Assembly: GCA_003669605.1 (NCBI GenBank)
Contig: QWOP01000090.1
Coordinates: 1 to 37,765, forward strand
DNA length: 37,765 bases
Reading direction: 5' to 3'
Origin: Planctomycetota bacterium
Lineage (GTDB): Bacteria > Planctomycetota > Planctomycetia > Pirellulales > UBA1268
Below the pieces are notes generated by a model, which saw nothing but the letters and a program-made list of their open reading frames with translations, did no database searches and had not been told where the DNA came from. How positions within the stretch are numbered: the first letter of the stretch is position 1; each line of letters opens with the position of its first letter. Of the stretch, positions 34,942-37,765 are shown in pieces. The translations under genes were made by a program, and so were the position numbers.

Positions 34942-37188
34942 ATGAGTGTCGCACCACACACCCTGCATCCTGTTCCCCGGCCCGCCCGGCGGTGGCGGGG
35001 GCGCGTCCGGCTCGCCGTGGCAGTGGTGGCGAGTCTCTTCCTCCACTGGCTCCTCCAGCAGGGACTGGCGCGGACGGTGCTCGATATTCAGCCACTGGAA
35101 GGGCTCTTCCCCGAACGCGAGCCTTCGTTTAGGCCGGAGTTGGCAGCCGATTTTCCCCTCCATGACGACGTGAGCAAACGCGATTCGTTTGCGCACGAAG
35201 TGCCGCTGGAGGTGCCGCTGGCCGTTGATGCCGCGGCCCCGGCGGCAGCCCGGGGGCCAGGGCGGGACGGACAACGGGCTCTCGAGAGGGATTCAGTCGC
35301 TGAAGTCCCCGAGACGCCCGCTGCCGTTGCTGGACGGATCGATCGGCCTGCGATCGCCGCGGAGAGAGCCGTTCCGACCGAAGTCTCTGCCCCCGACCGC
35401 ATAGCGGCGGTCGTGCCGGCAGCCGTCACGGCTGCTGAGTCGACTGAGATGCAACCGGGCCTCGAGGAACCGGAGCCTTCCCCGCAGGCACGCCGGGAAC
35501 GGCTGGCCCGCAATGAGGTGGCGGGCGATTCGGAACGCCTGGGAAGCGGACTGGCGGAGGCCGATCTCCACGATGATCTGATCGGCGCGGTGCCCGTGTC
35601 GGGACTTGTCTCCCGTCGCTCCCCGCGGTCGTCAGAGTCGGCGTCTGGGCCGTCGTTGCCCACGTCGCTGCGCCGCTCCGACGTGGGCGCATCTGTCGAG
35701 AACGACGGCATGGCGGCGGCTGTTCCGGCGGTCGATCAGGCAGGGACATTGGCGGACGAGACAACCAGCGCCCTTTCTTCCACGACTCCCGGCGACTCCG
35801 GCGACGGGCTCCTGCCCCGTCTGGCCCCCCGTTCAGCGAACCGATCGGCGGGCCGGAGCGGAAGGGTATCGGGGGGATCGGCGCGGACCGTGTCGCCGAC
35901 GACTGAGGCGAGCGACGGTGGTGAGGGACTGTCGGTGGCGATGGTACCGGCGGGCGCATCGCCGCTGGTCAACTCGTTGCGGCCGCGGGCGGAGCCAATG
36001 CCGGGATCGACGCTGACTGCGGGACGGGCCTCGACGGCCACCCCGCTGCCCCGGGCCCGGGCCCTTGTGCTCCCCGCCGAAACGCGCGTCAGGGAGACGG
36101 CGGAGGCTTTTGCCCGTCGTTCCCGTGAGAACCGCGGCGCCTCGGAGGCCGACGCGATGGTGGAGCGGGGGCTTTTGTGGCTTGCCGCGTCACAGCAATC
36201 CGACGGCCGCTGGACGCTGGGAAAGTACGACCCGGCGGGGGCCGGCGGCGCGGTGCGGCTCCAGTCCGACACCGCGGCCACGGGGCTGGCCCTGCTGTCG
36301 TTCCTCGGCGCGGGCTACGATCACTTCGACGGCAGGCACCGCGATGCCGTCCGCCGCGGGCTTGAGTGGCTGGTCGCGGTGCAGAAGGCCGACGGGGATC
36401 TCTATCTCCCGGCCGATCCGGTATCGGACAGTTGTGCCCGGATGTACAGCCACGGGATTGCCGCGACGGCTCTCTGCGAGGCGGTGGGGATGACGGGAGA
36501 TCCGCTCCTCCGACCGGCCGCAGAGAAGGCGCTGGAGTTCATCGTTGCTGCCCAGCAGCCGGGCCGTGGCGGCTGGCGATACCAGCCGAGGATTGATTCC
36601 GACCTCTCGGTGAGTGGTTGGATGCTCGTCGCCTTGCGAGCCGGGGCGCTGGCGGGCCTGCCTGTCCCGGAGGATTCGTTCGCGGCGGTCAAAACGTTTC
36701 TGGAGGAGTCGGCCAGTCCGGGGAATGCCGGCCATTACCTCTACAACGCCCGCAGTCCCGGGCAGCGTCCCTCCGATCTCTCCTCCGCCTGCATGACGGC
36801 GCTGGGCTCGCTGATGCGTCTCCACACCGGCACGCCGCGGACCGACCAGCCGCTAAGGATCGCGGCTGCGGAACTGGCAGCGATCAAGCCTTCCTACGGC
36901 TCACGCGACGTCCGGGCCCGCGACGCCTACCTCTGGTACTACTCGTCGCAGGTCCTCGTGCAGACCGGTGGGCCGGAATGGGAAGCGTGGTACCGTCAAC
37001 TCTGCTCGCTTTTGGAGGCGAAGCAGTTGACAGAGGGGACCGACGCCGGCAGTTGGGATCCGCTGGGGCCGATTCCTGACCGTTGGGGATCGTTTGGCGG
37101 ACGCCTGTATGTGACGGCGCTGCATCTGTTGTCGCTCGAGGTCCCCTACCGTCACCTGCCGACGTACGGGGTGACCGACGGTGAGTAG
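34942..37188 (+). CDS. TonB-like anchored protein with C-terminal squalene-cyclase-fold (alpha/alpha-toroid) domain
   Basis: The 748-residue protein has one N-terminal membrane helix after a basic start (ARRWRGRVRLAVAVVASLFLHWLL). Within it S31 and H35 have the S-x3-H spacing of S16/H20 in E. coli TonB, the residues that couple TonB to ExbBD. Residues about 50-400 are a Ala/Ser/Pro/Arg-rich, probably disordered linker. Residues about 405-740 are repeated helices with QW-like motifs (QQSDGRWTLGKYD, QQPGRGGWRYQP, TGWL-type segments such as SVSGWMLVALR) of the prenyltransferase/squalene-cyclase toroid. The class II catalytic motif DXDD is not intact (DSDL at 552-555), so terpene cyclisation is unlikely. 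It is 9 bp downstream of exbD and probably is its TonB-type partner. Confidence 0.8.
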   Translation: MSVAPHTLHPVPRPARRWRGRVRLAVAVVASLFLHWLLQQGLARTVLDIQPLEGLFPEREPSFRPELAADFPLHDDVSKRDSFAHEVPLEVPLAVDAAAPAAARGPGRDGQRALERDSVAEVPETPAAVAGRIDRPAIAAERAVPTEVSAPDRIAAVVPAAVTAAESTEMQPGLEEPEPSPQARRERLARNEVAGDSERLGSGLAEADLHDDLIGAVPVSGLVSRRSPRSSESASGPSLPTSLRRSDVGASVENDGMAAAVPAVDQAGTLADETTSALSSTTPGDSGDGLLPRLAPRSANRSAGRSGRVSGGSARTVSPTTEASDGGEGLSVAMVPAGASPLVNSLRPRAEPMPGSTLTAGRASTATPLPRARALVLPAETRVRETAEAFARRSRENRGASEADAMVERGLLWLAASQQSDGRWTLGKYDPAGAGGAVRLQSDTAATGLALLSFLGAGYDHFDGRHRDAVRRGLEWLVAVQKADGDLYLPADPVSDSCARMYSHGIAATALCEAVGMTGDPLLRPAAEKALEFIVAAQQPGRGGWRYQPRIDSDLSVSGWMLVALRAGALAGLPVPEDSFAAVKTFLEESASPGNAGHYLYNARSPGQRPSDLSSACMTALGSLMRLHTGTPRTDQPLRIAAAELAAIKPSYGSRDVRARDAYLWYYSSQVLVQTGGPEWEAWYRQLCSLLEAKQLTEGTDAGSWDPLGPIPDRWGSFGGRLYVTALHLLSLEVPYRHLPTYGVTDGE

Positions 37189-37294
37189 CTGCCAGTGGAA
37201 AAAGTCCCTTCCTACCTGGTGTTCGGCCTGACATCTCGATCGATTTCGTCTTCAGACATCGCGTCATGAAAACATGAAATCTGCAAAAATAAAG

Positions 37295-37765
37295 TCAGAG
37301 AATCGCCGGAAAGAGCACGAGTCCCACCTTGGCACCCACGAATCCCAACGCTGTTCCGGGCAGGCGGGGATTGATGCCGGGATTGATGATCACGAGTCTG
37401 GCTCCCGCTGTCGAGACGATGCCGTGAGAGGAGTAGCTCCAAGTCCCGCCGACAAACGTATTGGCTTGATTGAACGGGCTGTTTGAGATCACACAGACGG
37501 CGACATTCTCCATGTCCAGGGCCGTGAATACGTTTCCATCATTGAATCCGTCCGACAGCCGAACGGAAACTCCGCCCGGGCCCCCGTACGAACCTGTGAA
37601 GTGTGAAAAACTCGCCTGGCGGAGCACAAGAGAGGTGCCGGCGGCTGCGGTGTTGGCCACCAAGCGGATCTCACCATTGAGCACGTAATTCATCTCGACG
37701 GCCACCGCGGTGGCTGTCTTGTTAAAGTTCAGCACCATCAAGTCGATCTGAGGTTCGTTGAGAGC
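37295..37765 (-). CDS. Fragment of a protein of unknown function, 5' truncated by window edge
   Basis: The frame is open to the last base of the window (no stop before 37765) and ends at 37295, giving at least 156 residues. An internal TTG/ATG pair at 37741/37738 could be a start, but the open upstream codons favour a longer gene. The sequence is beta-rich and Ala/Gly/Val/Asn-rich (YVLNGEIRLVANTAAAGTSLVL, TGSYGGPGGVSVRL, GGTWSYSSHGIVS), suggesting a secreted or surface beta protein. The C-terminus (LGFVGAKVGLVLFPAIL) is hydrophobic, possibly an anchor. No family is recognised. Confidence 0.5.
   Translation of the reverse strand, partial: ALNEPQIDLMVLNFNKTATAVAVEMNYVLNGEIRLVANTAAAGTSLVLRQASFSHFTGSYGGPGGVSVRLSDGFNDGNVFTALDMENVAVCVISNSPFNQANTFVGGTWSYSSHGIVSTAGARLVIINPGINPRLPGTALGFVGAKVGLVLFPAIL

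Noticed and set aside
36595..36606. DSDL as a working DXDD cyclase motif
   Set aside because: The fourth Asp is Leu, and the surrounding sequence resembles structural repeats rather than the cyclase active site.

Overview
The window looks like a chromosomal segment of a GC-rich planctomycete, probably Pirellulales-like. This is inferred from gene content: a DsbD with a doubled N-terminal domain, an SGNH hydrolase fused to a Dabb domain, a Tat-exported Gfo/Idh/MocA oxidoreductase, a UPF0261/TIM-barrel pair, a small lysine-rich helix-turn-helix-like protein, and ExbB/ExbD next to a squalene-cyclase-fold protein. No rRNA, tRNA, CRISPR array, transposase, integrase or phage gene was recognised. 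Coding density is high, and many long antisense frames are artefacts of GC-rich codon use.

Left part (1-8.5 kb): a 5'-truncated phosphotransferase, then a DsbD-type thiol:disulfide reductase with a good promoter (TTGACC-18-TAGAAT), purM on the minus strand, and divergently glgX (glycogen debranching). Behind glgX lie a His-rich lipoprotein, a secreted protein with an NCPFC motif, and a DUF1802 gene overlapping it by ATGA.

Middle part (8.5-26 kb): a minus-strand sugar-acid group (KDG kinase, Ldh_2-type dehydrogenase, D-2-hydroxyacid dehydrogenase), an unknown gene, a 59-residue secreted protein, the helicase HrpB coupled by GTGA to an SGNH-Dabb hydrolase, a Gfo/Idh/MocA oxidoreductase, the UPF0261 plus TIM-barrel pair, and divergently an M1 aminopeptidase with HEAT repeats. 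Two regulators follow tail to tail: an AraC-type protein and a LuxR-type response regulator that has Asn where the phospho-accepting Asp should be. A dienelactone hydrolase comes next.

Right part (26-37.8 kb): a small lipoprotein candidate, two proteins of unknown function, an esterase fused to an SMP-30-like propeller, and a plus-strand cluster of a 1143-residue TPR protein, ExbB, ExbD and a 748-residue membrane-anchored protein. The last one has one N-terminal membrane helix with the S-x3-H spacing of TonB, a long low-complexity linker, and a C-terminal alpha/alpha-toroid in place of the TonB C-terminal domain. It is the best candidate for an undescribed system: a proton-motive-force-driven machine whose moving arm ends in a cyclase-fold domain. 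The window ends in a 5'-truncated minus-strand gene of unknown function.

Two smaller patterns recur. Short tandem duplications sit exactly at the stop codons of two minus-strand genes. TATAAT-like hexamers stand 43-55 nt before several start codons and outline a plausible promoter pattern for this genome.
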